A stretch of 64,000 nt of DNA from PALSA-612 sp963704335 (GTDB lineage Bacteria; Actinomycetota; Thermoleophilia; Gaiellales; Gaiellaceae). The stretch is from the NCBI GenBank assembly GCA_963704335.1, contig OY969889.1, forward strand, positions 496,001-560,000, read 5' to 3'. Position numbers and translations under genes: made by a program. The notes beneath the pieces are model-generated. The model saw only the letters and a program-made list of their open reading frames with translations, searched no databases and had not been told where the DNA came from. Numbering within the stretch: position 1 is the first letter of the stretch; each line of letters begins with the position of its first letter. Below, one piece after another: positions 23,562 through 32,204 of the stretch.

Positions 23562-24971
23562 GTGACCGCCGTCGAGCTCGAGCGCCTCGCGCGGGGCTGC
23601 CTGCTGCCGGGATTTCCCGGTGAGGAGCCGCCCGACTGGATTCGCCGCTTGCTCGAGGCAGGGCTCGGCGGCGTCGTGCTCTACGCCTGGAACGTGAACG
23701 ACCCGGAACAGCTGCGTTCGCTGACCGACGCGCTCCGGGCCGAACGGCCCGAGCTCGTGATCGCCATCGACGAGGAAGGCGGCGACGTGACGCGCCTCGA
23801 GGCGAAAGACGGCAGCTCCTATCCGGGAAACTGGGCGCTCGGGGTCGTCGACGACGTCGAGCTGACGCGGACCGTGGCCGGCGCGATGGCCTCCGACCTG
23901 GCCGAAGCGGGCGTGAACCTCGATTTTGCACCGGTCGCGGACGTGAACACGACCGCCGACAACCCGATCATCGGCGTCCGTTCCTTCGGCTCGGACGCGG
24001 AGCTCGTCGCGCGTCATGTGGCCGCCTTCGTCGAAGGCCTCGAGGGCGGCGGCGTCGCCGCGTGCGCCAAGCATTTCCCGGGGCACGGCGACACGCTGGA
24101 GGACTCGCACCTGGAGCTGCCGACGGTCGATACGCTGCGGCCGGAGGCGCTGCTTCCGTTCCGCGCGGCGATCGATGCCGGCGTCTCGGCGATCATGACC
24201 GCCCACATCCGCGTCCGGGAGGTGGGAGACGAGCCGGCCACGCTGAGTCGGGCGCTGCTCACCGGCTTGCTGCGCGACGAGCTCGGCTTCTCGGGCCTGG
24301 CGATCACCGACGCCCTGGAGATGAAGGCGATCAGCGCGACCGTCGGCGTGGAGCAGGGAGCCGTCCAGGCACTGGCCGCAGGAGCCGATGCGCTCTGCCT
24401 CGGACACGATCTCGGCGCCGACTCGGTCGAGCGGATCGTCCACGCGGTCGTTGTGGCGGTGCAGAGCGGAGCGCTCCCGGAGGAACGCCTCGCCGAGGCG
24501 GCCGCACGCGTCGCCGACGTGATCGAGCAACGTCAGGCGGCAGACGCGCCCGACCGAGCCGTCGGCGCAGACGCCGCCCGGCGGGCCCTGCACACGGAAG
24601 GTGAGGTGCTCTTGACGCGCCCCGCGGTCGTCGTCGAGCTGCGCCCCGAGCCTACGATCGCCGTCGACGCACGCAACGGCGGGCTGGGCGACCTGCTCGC
24701 GACCCGCCGGCCCGGCACACGCGTGGCCCAGGACGCCGACGCCGACGCCGCCACCACCAACGGCCAGCTCGTGGTCGTGCTGCAGGACGCGCACCGGCAT
24801 GAGTGGCAGCAAGACGCGGCCGGCCGGCTGCTCGAAGCGGCCGGAGACGCGATCGTCGTGGAGGTCGGACTGCCCGTCTGGCGCCCGGAGGGAGCCGCCG
24901 GCTACGTGGCCACGCACGGTGCGGCGCGGGTGAACGTCGAGGCCGCCGTCGATCGCCTGCTCGGCGCGTAG
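23562..24971 (+). CDS. nagZ: GH3 beta-N-acetylglucosaminidase (NagZ)
   Basis: 469 residues from a GTG. The NagZ signature KHFPGHGDTLEDSH spans residues 170-183, with the Asp-His catalytic dyad in its DSH end, and Asp250 in AITDALEM is the nucleophile position. There is no signal peptide, so it acts in the cytoplasm on imported disaccharides such as GlcNAc-MurNAc or chitobiose. The last 130 residues resemble the second GH3 domain. It follows the permeases directly, coupling import to cleavage. Repeat copy 3 begins 8 bp after its stop. Confidence 0.88.
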   Translation: MTAVELERLARGCLLPGFPGEEPPDWIRRLLEAGLGGVVLYAWNVNDPEQLRSLTDALRAERPELVIAIDEEGGDVTRLEAKDGSSYPGNWALGVVDDVELTRTVAGAMASDLAEAGVNLDFAPVADVNTTADNPIIGVRSFGSDAELVARHVAAFVEGLEGGGVAACAKHFPGHGDTLEDSHLELPTVDTLRPEALLPFRAAIDAGVSAIMTAHIRVREVGDEPATLSRALLTGLLRDELGFSGLAITDALEMKAISATVGVEQGAVQALAAGADALCLGHDLGADSVERIVHAVVVAVQSGALPEERLAEAAARVADVIEQRQAADAPDRAVGADAARRALHTEGEVLLTRPAVVVELRPEPTIAVDARNGGLGDLLATRRPGTRVAQDADADAATTNGQLVVVLQDAHRHEWQQDAAGRLLEAAGDAIVVEVGLPVWRPEGAAGYVATHGAARVNVEAAVDRLLGA

Positions 24972-24978
24972 TTCGCGC

Positions 24979-25148
24979 TTAGGAGGGTTTGGCGGAACGG
25001 TGCTCGTCGCCGGGGCGCGCTGGAGGTTGTGATGCAAGGACGCAGGGAGCCCGCGTACTAACTGAGTACGTGGGCGACCGAGGACGCCGCAGCGCGGCCT
25101 CCAGCGTGATTCCGGCGGCACAGTCACTGTTTCGTCAAATCCTCCTAA
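24979..25148 (+). repeat. Hairpin repeat family, copy 3
   Basis: 170 bp. The outer arms TTAGGAGGGTTTGGCG and CGTCAAATCCTCCTAA pair with two G-T wobbles. The inner part is nearly identical to copies 1 and 2; the tip loop has one extra base (AACTG). It fills the gap between nagZ and the DUF2652 gene, and its right end flows into TAAACT (25146-25151), the likely -10 of that gene. Confidence 0.9.
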
Positions 25149-25157
25149 ACTGGCCGC

Positions 25158-25868
25158 GTGGAGACACGCCAGGCGCTGCTCGTGATCGCGGACATCGGCG
25201 GCTATACGCGCTTCATGCGCCTGCACCGTATGAGCCTCGCGCACGCACAGGAGAACACGCTGCGGCTGCTCGACGCCGTGATCGACGCCGAGCCGCGGCT
25301 CCGGCTCGTCGGTATCGAGGGCGACGCAGCGTTTCTCTACCTCCCCGCTCCGGACGCCGACGACGTGACGCGCTCACTCGGCGGCCTGGCCAGGGAGATG
25401 CACCGCGCGTTCCACGCCGAGCAGCAGGAGCTGCAGGCACTGACCGTGTGCCATTGCGACGCGTGCGCGCAGACGGGCGATCTGTCGGTGAAGATCGTTG
25501 CCCACGTCGGTGAAGTCGCAGAGCAGGAAGTCCGCGGTCGCGTCAGCCTCGCCGGCGTCGACGTCATCCTCGTGCACCGGATGCTCAAGAACTCCGTCCC
25601 GGTGCCCGAATACGTGCTCATGACGGAGACGGCGTACAACGCCTGCGAGTCGTTCGTGCGCGAGCACGGCACCGAGATCGAGGAAGAGCTGGAAGGGCTC
25701 GGTACCGAGCGCCTGTGGTTCGTGGACATCGGTCAGATCGCCGCCGAGCCCGAGCCCGTCCCGGAGGCGACGAAGGGGCAGCGGGCTGCACATGCAACGG
25801 CTCTCACCCTGCGCAGCCTCCCCTACTACGTCGGCCTCAAGCGCTCCCGCGTCACCGTCGCCGACTAG
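25158..25868 (+). CDS. DUF2652 family protein, adenylate-cyclase-like fold
   Basis: 236 residues from a GTG 6 nt after TAAACT. The start LLVIADIGGYTRFM and the stretch GIEGDAAFLY resemble class III nucleotide cyclase domains as found in DUF2652 proteins; AHVGEV matches the later conserved strand. A CHCDAC cluster near residue 98 is notable and might bind metal. Whether it makes a cyclic nucleotide is unknown: the first metal Asp is present, the rest is unclear. Convergent with the FAD oxidoreductase gene. Confidence 0.7.
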   Translation: METRQALLVIADIGGYTRFMRLHRMSLAHAQENTLRLLDAVIDAEPRLRLVGIEGDAAFLYLPAPDADDVTRSLGGLAREMHRAFHAEQQELQALTVCHCDACAQTGDLSVKIVAHVGEVAEQEVRGRVSLAGVDVILVHRMLKNSVPVPEYVLMTETAYNACESFVREHGTEIEEELEGLGTERLWFVDIGQIAAEPEPVPEATKGQRAAHATALTLRSLPYYVGLKRSRVTVAD

Positions 25869-25923
25869 TTCGTCTGAGCCAGCTCGCCTCGCGCCGCCGG
25901 CGGCATCGTGTTGCAATTCGCTT

Positions 25924-25940
25924 CTGGTGCCAGGCACCAG
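25924..25940. repeat. Perfect palindrome, REP-like or terminator
   Basis: CTGGTGCC-A-GGCACCAG lies between the ends of two convergent genes. It could end transcription in both directions. Palindromes of the GGTGCC/GGCACC type also occur as REP-like elements in other bacteria (from memory, not checked). No second exact copy was noticed in this window. Confidence 0.4.
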
Positions 25941-25992
25941 TTACGTGTCTGTACCAAGTTAGTGCCAACAGTGCAGCGTGGCGCCTCGGGGA

Positions 25993-27375
25993 CTAACGCG
26001 TCCCGACGCGCAAGCCGAGGCGCTGCGGCAGCGTGGCGACGAGCCGCGCCGGCGCCGATGGCTTGCGGCCAGATTCCTCCGCCTCCTCGACGGCGACCAG
26101 CGCCTTCCGCACGACGCTCCCGCCGAGGAAGTTGATCGGCTCCGGAGGCAGCTTCCTGATGCGGCGATCGACCAGCGGCAGCCGGGACCACTCGTCGTCC
26201 AGGCCGAGCGCGAGCGACGCGAGGATCTGGCCGCCGAGCCAGCTGGGCCCGACGCCGTTGCCCGTGTAGCCCGCGCCGTAGTGCATCCGCGTGCTGGGCA
26301 CCGTCCCGAAGACGGGCAAGTGGTCGGCGGAGACGTCGATCGGGCCTCCCCACGCGTGCTCCACCTTCGCCGCCGCCAGCCCTGGCAGCAACTTGCGCAG
26401 TCCGGCTTCGGCCCGCGCGGCCGTGCCGCGATCGGCCGAGAAGCGCTTGTCGATCTTGCCACGGAAGCCGATCGGGCCCGACCCCGAGCCCATCAGCACC
26501 CGCCCGTCGGCGGTCGCACGGAAGTAGTGAAGGAACATGCGGCAGTCGGTGATCGCCTCCCCGCCGGTCCAGCCGATCTCGGCGAGCAGCTCGGGCACGG
26601 GCTCCGTGAGGACGACGTAGCTGCCGAACGGCGTCAGCAGCCGTGACAGCGGCTTCCACTCCGACCCCCACGCGTTCGTGGCGACGACGACTTCCGGCGC
26701 CTGCACCAGCCCGCGCGAAGTCTCGAGCAGCCCGTTGTCGATGCGCGTGACCCTCGTCCGCTCGTGCAGTCGCACGCCCGCGGCCAGCACCTGCCGCCGC
26801 AGCGTCCGCACGAGCCGCGCGGGATGCACGGTTGCGCCGTCGCGGAAGAAGACACCGCGCCGGAACGTCGGCGACGAACAGTGACGCTCCAGCTCCTCGC
26901 GAGAGAGCGGGACCGCCTCCTCCTCGACACCGAGCTCACGGGAGACGGCCAGCGAGCGGTCGAGGATCCGGTCCTGAGCGGGCGACGCGGAAGCGCGAAT
27001 CAGGCCGCCCTCACGCAGCCACACGTCCTCGTCAAGAGCACGCACGGCCGGGATGGCACCGTCGGCTGCGCGCGCGACGGCGAGTGCCCCTTCGGCTCCG
27101 AGCACGTCGCGAAAGCGCGCGAGACTCGACCAGTAGCCGTGCAGGAACCCGCCGTTGCGACCGCTGGGGCCGAGCCCGCAGCGCGAGGCCTCGAGCACGA
27201 CGACGTCCAGCGCGGGCTCCCGCCGCTTCAACTCCAGAGCGGTCCAGAGGCCGGTGAAGCCCGCGCCGACGACGGCAACGTCGGCGCGCGTGTCGCACTC
27301 GAGCGGGGGCTGTTCGGGATCCGGCGGCGCGTCCTGCAACCACCAGGGCGCGGCGAGACCGGGCGCTACCGTCAG
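25993..27375 (-). CDS. FAD-dependent oxidoreductase (PuuB/DAO family)
   Basis: Up to 460 residues. The FAD-binding motif VAVVGAGFTGLWTALEL is near the N-terminus (about residues 29-45), followed by GPSGRNGGF; AWGGPIDVS and GYTGNGVGPSW near the C-terminus match the gamma-glutamylputrescine oxidase/glycine oxidase group. The start is unclear: a CTG at 27375 overlaps the previous stop and a TTG lies at 27339; no ATG or GTG fits. Last gene of the polyamine unit. It probably oxidises an amine such as putrescine or its gamma-glutamyl derivative, although no puuA-type ligase is present. Confidence 0.75.
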   Translation of the reverse strand: MTVAPGLAAPWWLQDAPPDPEQPPLECDTRADVAVVGAGFTGLWTALELKRREPALDVVVLEASRCGLGPSGRNGGFLHGYWSSLARFRDVLGAEGALAVARAADGAIPAVRALDEDVWLREGGLIRASASPAQDRILDRSLAVSRELGVEEEAVPLSREELERHCSSPTFRRGVFFRDGATVHPARLVRTLRRQVLAAGVRLHERTRVTRIDNGLLETSRGLVQAPEVVVATNAWGSEWKPLSRLLTPFGSYVVLTEPVPELLAEIGWTGGEAITDCRMFLHYFRATADGRVLMGSGSGPIGFRGKIDKRFSADRGTAARAEAGLRKLLPGLAAAKVEHAWGGPIDVSADHLPVFGTVPSTRMHYGAGYTGNGVGPSWLGGQILASLALGLDDEWSRLPLVDRRIRKLPPEPINFLGGSVVRKALVAVEEAEESGRKPSAPARLVATLPQRLGLRVGTR

Positions 27376-28751
27376 CGCTTGTTCAGCTCGTCCCACGCCT
27401 CGGCCAGCGTCTCGCCGAGCACCTCCACCATGCGGTCGAACTCGGCCTGCCGCGCGACGAGCGGCGGCGAGATCTGGATCACGGGATCTCCACGGTCGTC
27501 GGCGCGGCAGATGAGCCCCCGCTCGAACAGGCGGGTCGAGAGGAAGCCGCGCAGCAACCACTCGCACTCCTCGTCGGAGAACGTCTCACGCGTATCCGAG
27601 TCCTTGACCAGCTCGATCGCGTAGAAGAAGCCGGTTCCGCGCACGTCGCCGACGATCGGCAGGTCGAGCAACTGCTCGAGCGTCGAGCGGAAGGCGCCCT
27701 CCTGCTCGAGCACGCTTTCCATGATCCGCTCCCGCTTCATGATCTCGATGTTCTTCAGCGCGATCGCGCACATCACCGGGTGGCCGCCGAACGTGATGCC
27801 GTGCGAGAACATCGAGGTGTCCGAGAGGAACGGCTCCATGACGCCGTCGGTGGCGACCACGGCGCCGATCGCCGCGTAGGACGACGAGAGACCCTTGGCG
27901 GAGCAGACGATGTCCGGCCGGATGTCGTAGCGCTCGGATGCGAACCAGTGGCCGACGCGGCCGAAGCCTGTGATCACCTCGTCGGCAGAGAGCAGGATGT
28001 CGTACTCGGTGCACAGGTCGCGCACGCCCTGCCAGTAGCCCGCGGGCGCGACGAACGCGCCGCCGGCGTTCTGGACGGGCTCCATGTGCACGAGGCACAC
28101 CGTCTCCGGCCCCATCGCGAGAATCGTTCGCTCGAGCTCGTCGAGCAGGAACGTGGTGAACTCCTCCTCGGTCTCCCCGGGCGGACGGTGGTACCGGTTC
28201 GTGTTCGAGACGTGCCGCACTTCGGGCACGAGCGGCTCGAACGGCGTGCGGATAGCGGGGATGCCGTTGATCGAGAGCGCGCCGAACGTCGTCCCGTGGT
28301 ACGCGACGCGCCGGGCGATCGCCTTGTAGCGGCGCGGGTAGGTGAGGCCGCGCGCCAGGTAGTACTGGCGGGCGAGCTTCCAGGCCGACTCCACCGCCTC
28401 CGACCCGCCGGACACGAAGAAGACGCGATTGAGGTCTCCGGGCGCGAGCGACGCAACCTCCTCTGCCAGCTCGATGGCGCGTGGATGGGAGTACGACCAG
28501 TTCGTGTAGAAGGGCAGCTCCCGCATCTGCTCGAGTGCCGCCTGGCCCATCTCCTCGCCGAACGAGTAGCCGAGGTTGACGGAGAACAGACCGGCGAGCG
28601 CATCGAGGTAACGGTTGCCGTGCACGTCCTCGAGGTAGCAGCCGTCGCCGCGAACGATGATGGGCACCTCGGCATCGCTGTACCCGCCCATGCGCGTGAA
28701 GTGCAACCACAGGTGGTCGCGCGCGGCCCGTTGGAGATCGGCGACCGTCAT
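27372..28751 (-). CDS. Class III aminotransferase, putrescine/omega-amino acid type
   Basis: 459 residues. PLP lysine in CSAKGLSSSYAA, Asp in SADEVITGFGR, and the N-terminal HFTRMGGYSD region place it with omega-amino acid:pyruvate and putrescine:pyruvate (SpuC-like) aminotransferases. In this operon it would turn putrescine into 4-aminobutanal for the dehydrogenase upstream. The start ATG is 4 bp after the stress-protein gene. The alternative beta-alanine or other diamine specificity cannot be excluded. Confidence 0.82.
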   Translation of the reverse strand: MTVADLQRAARDHLWLHFTRMGGYSDAEVPIIVRGDGCYLEDVHGNRYLDALAGLFSVNLGYSFGEEMGQAALEQMRELPFYTNWSYSHPRAIELAEEVASLAPGDLNRVFFVSGGSEAVESAWKLARQYYLARGLTYPRRYKAIARRVAYHGTTFGALSINGIPAIRTPFEPLVPEVRHVSNTNRYHRPPGETEEEFTTFLLDELERTILAMGPETVCLVHMEPVQNAGGAFVAPAGYWQGVRDLCTEYDILLSADEVITGFGRVGHWFASERYDIRPDIVCSAKGLSSSYAAIGAVVATDGVMEPFLSDTSMFSHGITFGGHPVMCAIALKNIEIMKRERIMESVLEQEGAFRSTLEQLLDLPIVGDVRGTGFFYAIELVKDSDTRETFSDEECEWLLRGFLSTRLFERGLICRADDRGDPVIQISPPLVARQAEFDRMVEVLGETLAEAWDELNKR

Positions 28752-28755
28752 GCGA

Positions 28756-29187
28756 TCAATCGGCGTCGGGAACGGGCACGACGAGCACGGGGATGCTCGA
28801 CCGGTGGACGAGCTTGTGTGGCACCGAGCCGAGAATGACGCCGGTGAGCGGACGCTCGCTTGCCGTGCCCACGACGATCAGGCGCGCCGAGCGTTCTGCG
28901 GCGACCTCGAGCAATGCCTCCGCTGGACGCTTCGGAACGAGCGCAGCCTCGGCCGTGACGCCTGCCTCGCCCGCCCGAGCGACCGCCTGCTCCACGATCG
29001 GCGCCCCGAGCTCCTGGAGCGCATCCTGCGACTCCTTCCACTCGTCGCCGACGCCGCGAAACGGCGGCTCGACAGCGTAGACGGCGACCAAAGAATCCCC
29101 CAGGCCCGCCGCAAGCTCGACCGCCCTGGCGACGGCTGCATCGGAGCACTTGGAGCCATCGACGCCGACGACGATCGTGCCGCTCAC
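28756..29187 (-). CDS. Universal stress protein (UspA family)
   Basis: 143 residues from a GTG overlapping the permease stop (GTGA). The single Usp domain begins TIVVGVDGS and ends with the ATP-binding pattern VVGTASERPLTGVILGSVPHKLVHRSSIPVLVV, including GxxG...S. Single Usp genes next to amino acid permeases are common and may modulate transport. It lies in the middle of the polyamine unit. Confidence 0.87.
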   Translation of the reverse strand: MSGTIVVGVDGSKCSDAAVARAVELAAGLGDSLVAVYAVEPPFRGVGDEWKESQDALQELGAPIVEQAVARAGEAGVTAEAALVPKRPAEALLEVAAERSARLIVVGTASERPLTGVILGSVPHKLVHRSSIPVLVVPVPDAD

Positions 29188-30710
29188 GAAGGCGCCTTCC
29201 CGGTCGCGACATGCGGGTCGACGGCCTCGAACGCCTTCCGCCCAAAGAATCGCTCGTTCCCACCGAAGCGCCAGACGACGAGCAACACCAACCCCAGCAG
29301 CATGAAGCCCATGCCGATCACGAACGGCACACCCATGCCGAGAATCGTCTGGCCCGTGTACGAGTTCTCGACGTCGTAGTAGTCGATCGCCGACTTCACG
29401 AACAGGTAGCCGAGTATCGCGGCGCCGACGAGCGGGCCGACGCCGATAAAGAGAAAGTTCTTGACGGACTTCAGGAGCTCGCGCCGGTAGTAGATCGCGC
29501 ACGCGAGCCCGGTGAGCGCGTAGTAGAACGCGATCATGAGCGAGAGCGCGGAGAGCGTGTCGTAGAGGGCGTTCTGCGAGAGGATGTTGAGCGGCACGTA
29601 CCACGCGATCGAAAGCCCCGCGATCACCGCGGTCGAGAACCATGGTGTGCGGAAGCGTGGATGAACAGCTGCGAACGCGTGCGGCAGCGCGCTCTGGCGG
29701 CCCATCGAGAACGACGTGCGCGAGGACGGGATGATCGTCGTCTGGGTCGACGCGATGGCGGACGTGACGATCGCGAGGATTACGAGCTTGTCCCATGGCG
29801 AGCCCAGCACGTCCGCGCCCAGCGTGGCGAAGATCGCGTCGTCGTCGTCGTACTCGGCGAGCGTGTCCAGGCCGGCGTAGGCGACGACGGCCACGGAGAC
29901 GCCGACATACAAGACAAGGAGGATGACGGTCGAGAGCACCGCGGCCAGCCCCGGAGCTCGCGCGGAGTCTCGGGTCTCCTCGGTGAGGTTGACGGCGCTC
30001 TCCCAGCCCCAGTAGATGAAGACGCCGATCAGCAGCGCCGAGACGAGCGTCGACGTGCTGTCGATCGCAAAGGGCGAGAGCCAGTCGAGCTCCGGCTTCG
30101 TGGATCCTTCTGGCGCCGTGCCGTCATAGACCTTGTACAGCGCGACGCCGGCGAACAGCAGCAGCGCGCCGACCTGTAGCACGATCATCACGTCCTGCAC
30201 CTCGGCCGCCAGCTCCGTGCCGATGATGCAGATCGCGGTCATGACGACGATGATCACGACGGCGAGAATCATGACCGCCGTCTTCGAGGCAGCCAGGTCA
30301 TCCCAACCGAAAAGCTCGTACGTGTACCGCGCACCGACGTCGGCGAGCGAGCCCACGACGAGGATTCCCGTCGTGATCACCGCCCAGCCGCCGAGCCAGC
30401 CGAGCCATGGCCCCATGGAGCGCGTAACCCACGAGAACGTGGTGCCCGCGTCCTGGTCGGCACGATTCATATAGAAGAACGCGGCTGCGATCAGGAACAT
30501 CGGCACGAACGACGCGAGCATCGCGCCCGGGGCCTGGAAGCCGACGAGGACCGTCACCGTGCCGATCACGGCGGCGAGCGAGTAGGCCGGCGCCGTGGAG
30601 GCGAGGCCGACGGCAAGCGCAGAGCGGAAGCCGATCGCGTCGTGCTCCAGCTCCCCTTCTTCGACATGCGGAAGGTGTGGACGGTGCGCGTGGTGTGGAG
30701 CGTCAGTCAC
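29184..30710 (-). CDS. APC-family amino acid/polyamine permease
   Basis: 508 residues, about 12 to 14 membrane helices, starting at GTG. The first helix carries the APC motif GLASTAPAYSLA, and NLTEETRDSARAPGLAA is the conserved cytoplasmic loop. The N-terminus is His-rich (HHAHRPHLPH). It starts 9 bp after the aldehyde dehydrogenase gene, so it is probably a second route for putrescine or related amines beside the Pot ABC importer. Confidence 0.83.
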   Translation of the reverse strand: MTDAPHHAHRPHLPHVEEGELEHDAIGFRSALAVGLASTAPAYSLAAVIGTVTVLVGFQAPGAMLASFVPMFLIAAAFFYMNRADQDAGTTFSWVTRSMGPWLGWLGGWAVITTGILVVGSLADVGARYTYELFGWDDLAASKTAVMILAVVIIVVMTAICIIGTELAAEVQDVMIVLQVGALLLFAGVALYKVYDGTAPEGSTKPELDWLSPFAIDSTSTLVSALLIGVFIYWGWESAVNLTEETRDSARAPGLAAVLSTVILLVLYVGVSVAVVAYAGLDTLAEYDDDDAIFATLGADVLGSPWDKLVILAIVTSAIASTQTTIIPSSRTSFSMGRQSALPHAFAAVHPRFRTPWFSTAVIAGLSIAWYVPLNILSQNALYDTLSALSLMIAFYYALTGLACAIYYRRELLKSVKNFLFIGVGPLVGAAILGYLFVKSAIDYYDVENSYTGQTILGMGVPFVIGMGFMLLGLVLLVVWRFGGNERFFGRKAFEAVDPHVATGKAPS

Positions 30711-30719
30711 AGGGCAGGA

Positions 30720-32165
30720 CTATGCCAATTTCACGGCGACGTGCTTGATGCGGGTGTACTCCTCCATCGAGTAGATGGACATGTCCTTGCCGTAGCCGGA
30801 CTCCTTGAAGCCGCCGTGCGGCATCTCGGACGTGAGCGGGAAGAGGTGCTCATTGACCCAGACAGTCCCGAAGTCGAGCTTGGCAGCCACCTTCAGCGCA
30901 CGACCCACGTTCTCGGAGAAGACCGAGGCGGCAAGGCCGTAGCGGACGCCGTTGGCCATCGCGATCGCCTCGTCGTCCGACGAGCAGCGCTGCATCGTGA
31001 CCACGGGACCGAAGACCTCCTTCTGCACGATCTCCGAGTCCTGCTCGACGTCGGTGACCACCGTCGGCTGAACGAAGAAGCCCCGGTCGCCGACGGTGCC
31101 GCCGCCGGTGACGACGGTGGCCTTCGCGTCGACGGCGCGCTCGAGGAAGCCGAGCACCCGGTCGCGCTGGTCGGCGGAGATGAGCGGTCCCATGTCCACG
31201 TCCTCGCCCTCGGCCGGATCGGCGACCTTCATCGCCTCGACGGCCTTCACGGACTCGGCCAGCACGTCGTCGTACACGCCCTCGTGGACGATGATCCGCG
31301 AGGACGCCGTGCAGTCCTGGCCGGTATTCCAGTAGCCGCCGACCTTGACCGCCTCTGCCACGGTGGCCGGGTCGGCGTCGTCGAGCACGACCATCGGTGC
31401 CTTGCCGCCCAGCTCGAGGTGTACGCGCTTGAGGTTGTCCGCGGCGTTGCGGGCGATCGTCTTCCCCGTTTCGACGTCGCCCGTCAGGGAAACGAGCCGC
31501 ACCTCAGGGTGCCGGACGAGCATGTCGCCCACGGGCACGCCCTCGCCGGTGATCACCTGGACGACTCCTGGCGGCACGACGTCCTGCGCCAGCTCGAAGA
31601 AGCGAAGCGTCGTCAGCGGCGTCTGCTCGGCGGGCTTGAGGATCTGGACGTTGCCGGCAGCGAGCGCCGGGCCGAGCTTCCAGACCATCATCATCAGCGG
31701 GTAGTTCCAGGGCATGATCCCGGCGACGATTCCGAGCGGCTCGCGGCGGATGATCGACGTGTAGCCCTCGACGTACTCCGCCGCCGACTTGCCCTCGAGG
31801 TTGCGGGCCGCGCCGGCGAAGAACCGGAGGTTGTCGACGGAGAACGGGATCTCGTCGCGCGCGATGGCGGCAGGCTTGCCGACGTTCAGAGACTCGAGCT
31901 GCCACAGCTCCTCGGCGTTCTCCTCCATGACGTCGGCGAGGGCGAGCAGGAGCTCCATCCGGTCCTTCGGCGTCTTCGACCGCCACTCGTCCCAGGCATC
32001 GCCGGCAGAGTCGATCGCCCGCTCGGCGTCCTCCGCCGAGCCGCGCGGCACCTCCGCGATGACCTCTCCGGTCGACGGGTTCAGCACCTCCATCGTCTGG
32101 CCGTCCGCCGCGTCCACCCACTTGCCGCCGATCAGGTTCTTGTGCTTCGCCACCGTCACCGCCAT
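30720..32165 (-). CDS. Aminobutyraldehyde dehydrogenase (PatD-like)
   Basis: 481 residues, full length. Catalytic Cys in NTGQDCTASSR, general base Glu in LELGGKAP, and PWNYPL for NAD binding. The GQDCTA context of the cysteine is typical of 4-aminobutyraldehyde dehydrogenases. It would oxidise 4-aminobutanal to GABA, feeding GabT at the other end of the operon. GAGGAGG lies upstream of the ATG. A long plus-strand open frame opposite it is only a shadow. Confidence 0.87.
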   Translation of the reverse strand: MAVTVAKHKNLIGGKWVDAADGQTMEVLNPSTGEVIAEVPRGSAEDAERAIDSAGDAWDEWRSKTPKDRMELLLALADVMEENAEELWQLESLNVGKPAAIARDEIPFSVDNLRFFAGAARNLEGKSAAEYVEGYTSIIRREPLGIVAGIMPWNYPLMMMVWKLGPALAAGNVQILKPAEQTPLTTLRFFELAQDVVPPGVVQVITGEGVPVGDMLVRHPEVRLVSLTGDVETGKTIARNAADNLKRVHLELGGKAPMVVLDDADPATVAEAVKVGGYWNTGQDCTASSRIIVHEGVYDDVLAESVKAVEAMKVADPAEGEDVDMGPLISADQRDRVLGFLERAVDAKATVVTGGGTVGDRGFFVQPTVVTDVEQDSEIVQKEVFGPVVTMQRCSSDDEAIAMANGVRYGLAASVFSENVGRALKVAAKLDFGTVWVNEHLFPLTSEMPHGGFKESGYGKDMSIYSMEEYTRIKHVAVKLA

Positions 32166-32204
32166 CTCACGACCTCCTCGCCTTTGCGCGTCCTCCGCGC
32201 ATTA

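Noticed and set aside
24989..25513. Open frames running through the hairpin repeats, giving similar peptides at several copies
   Set aside because: The shared peptides arise only because the repeat DNA is conserved. The frames differ in their flanks and have no starts with signals.
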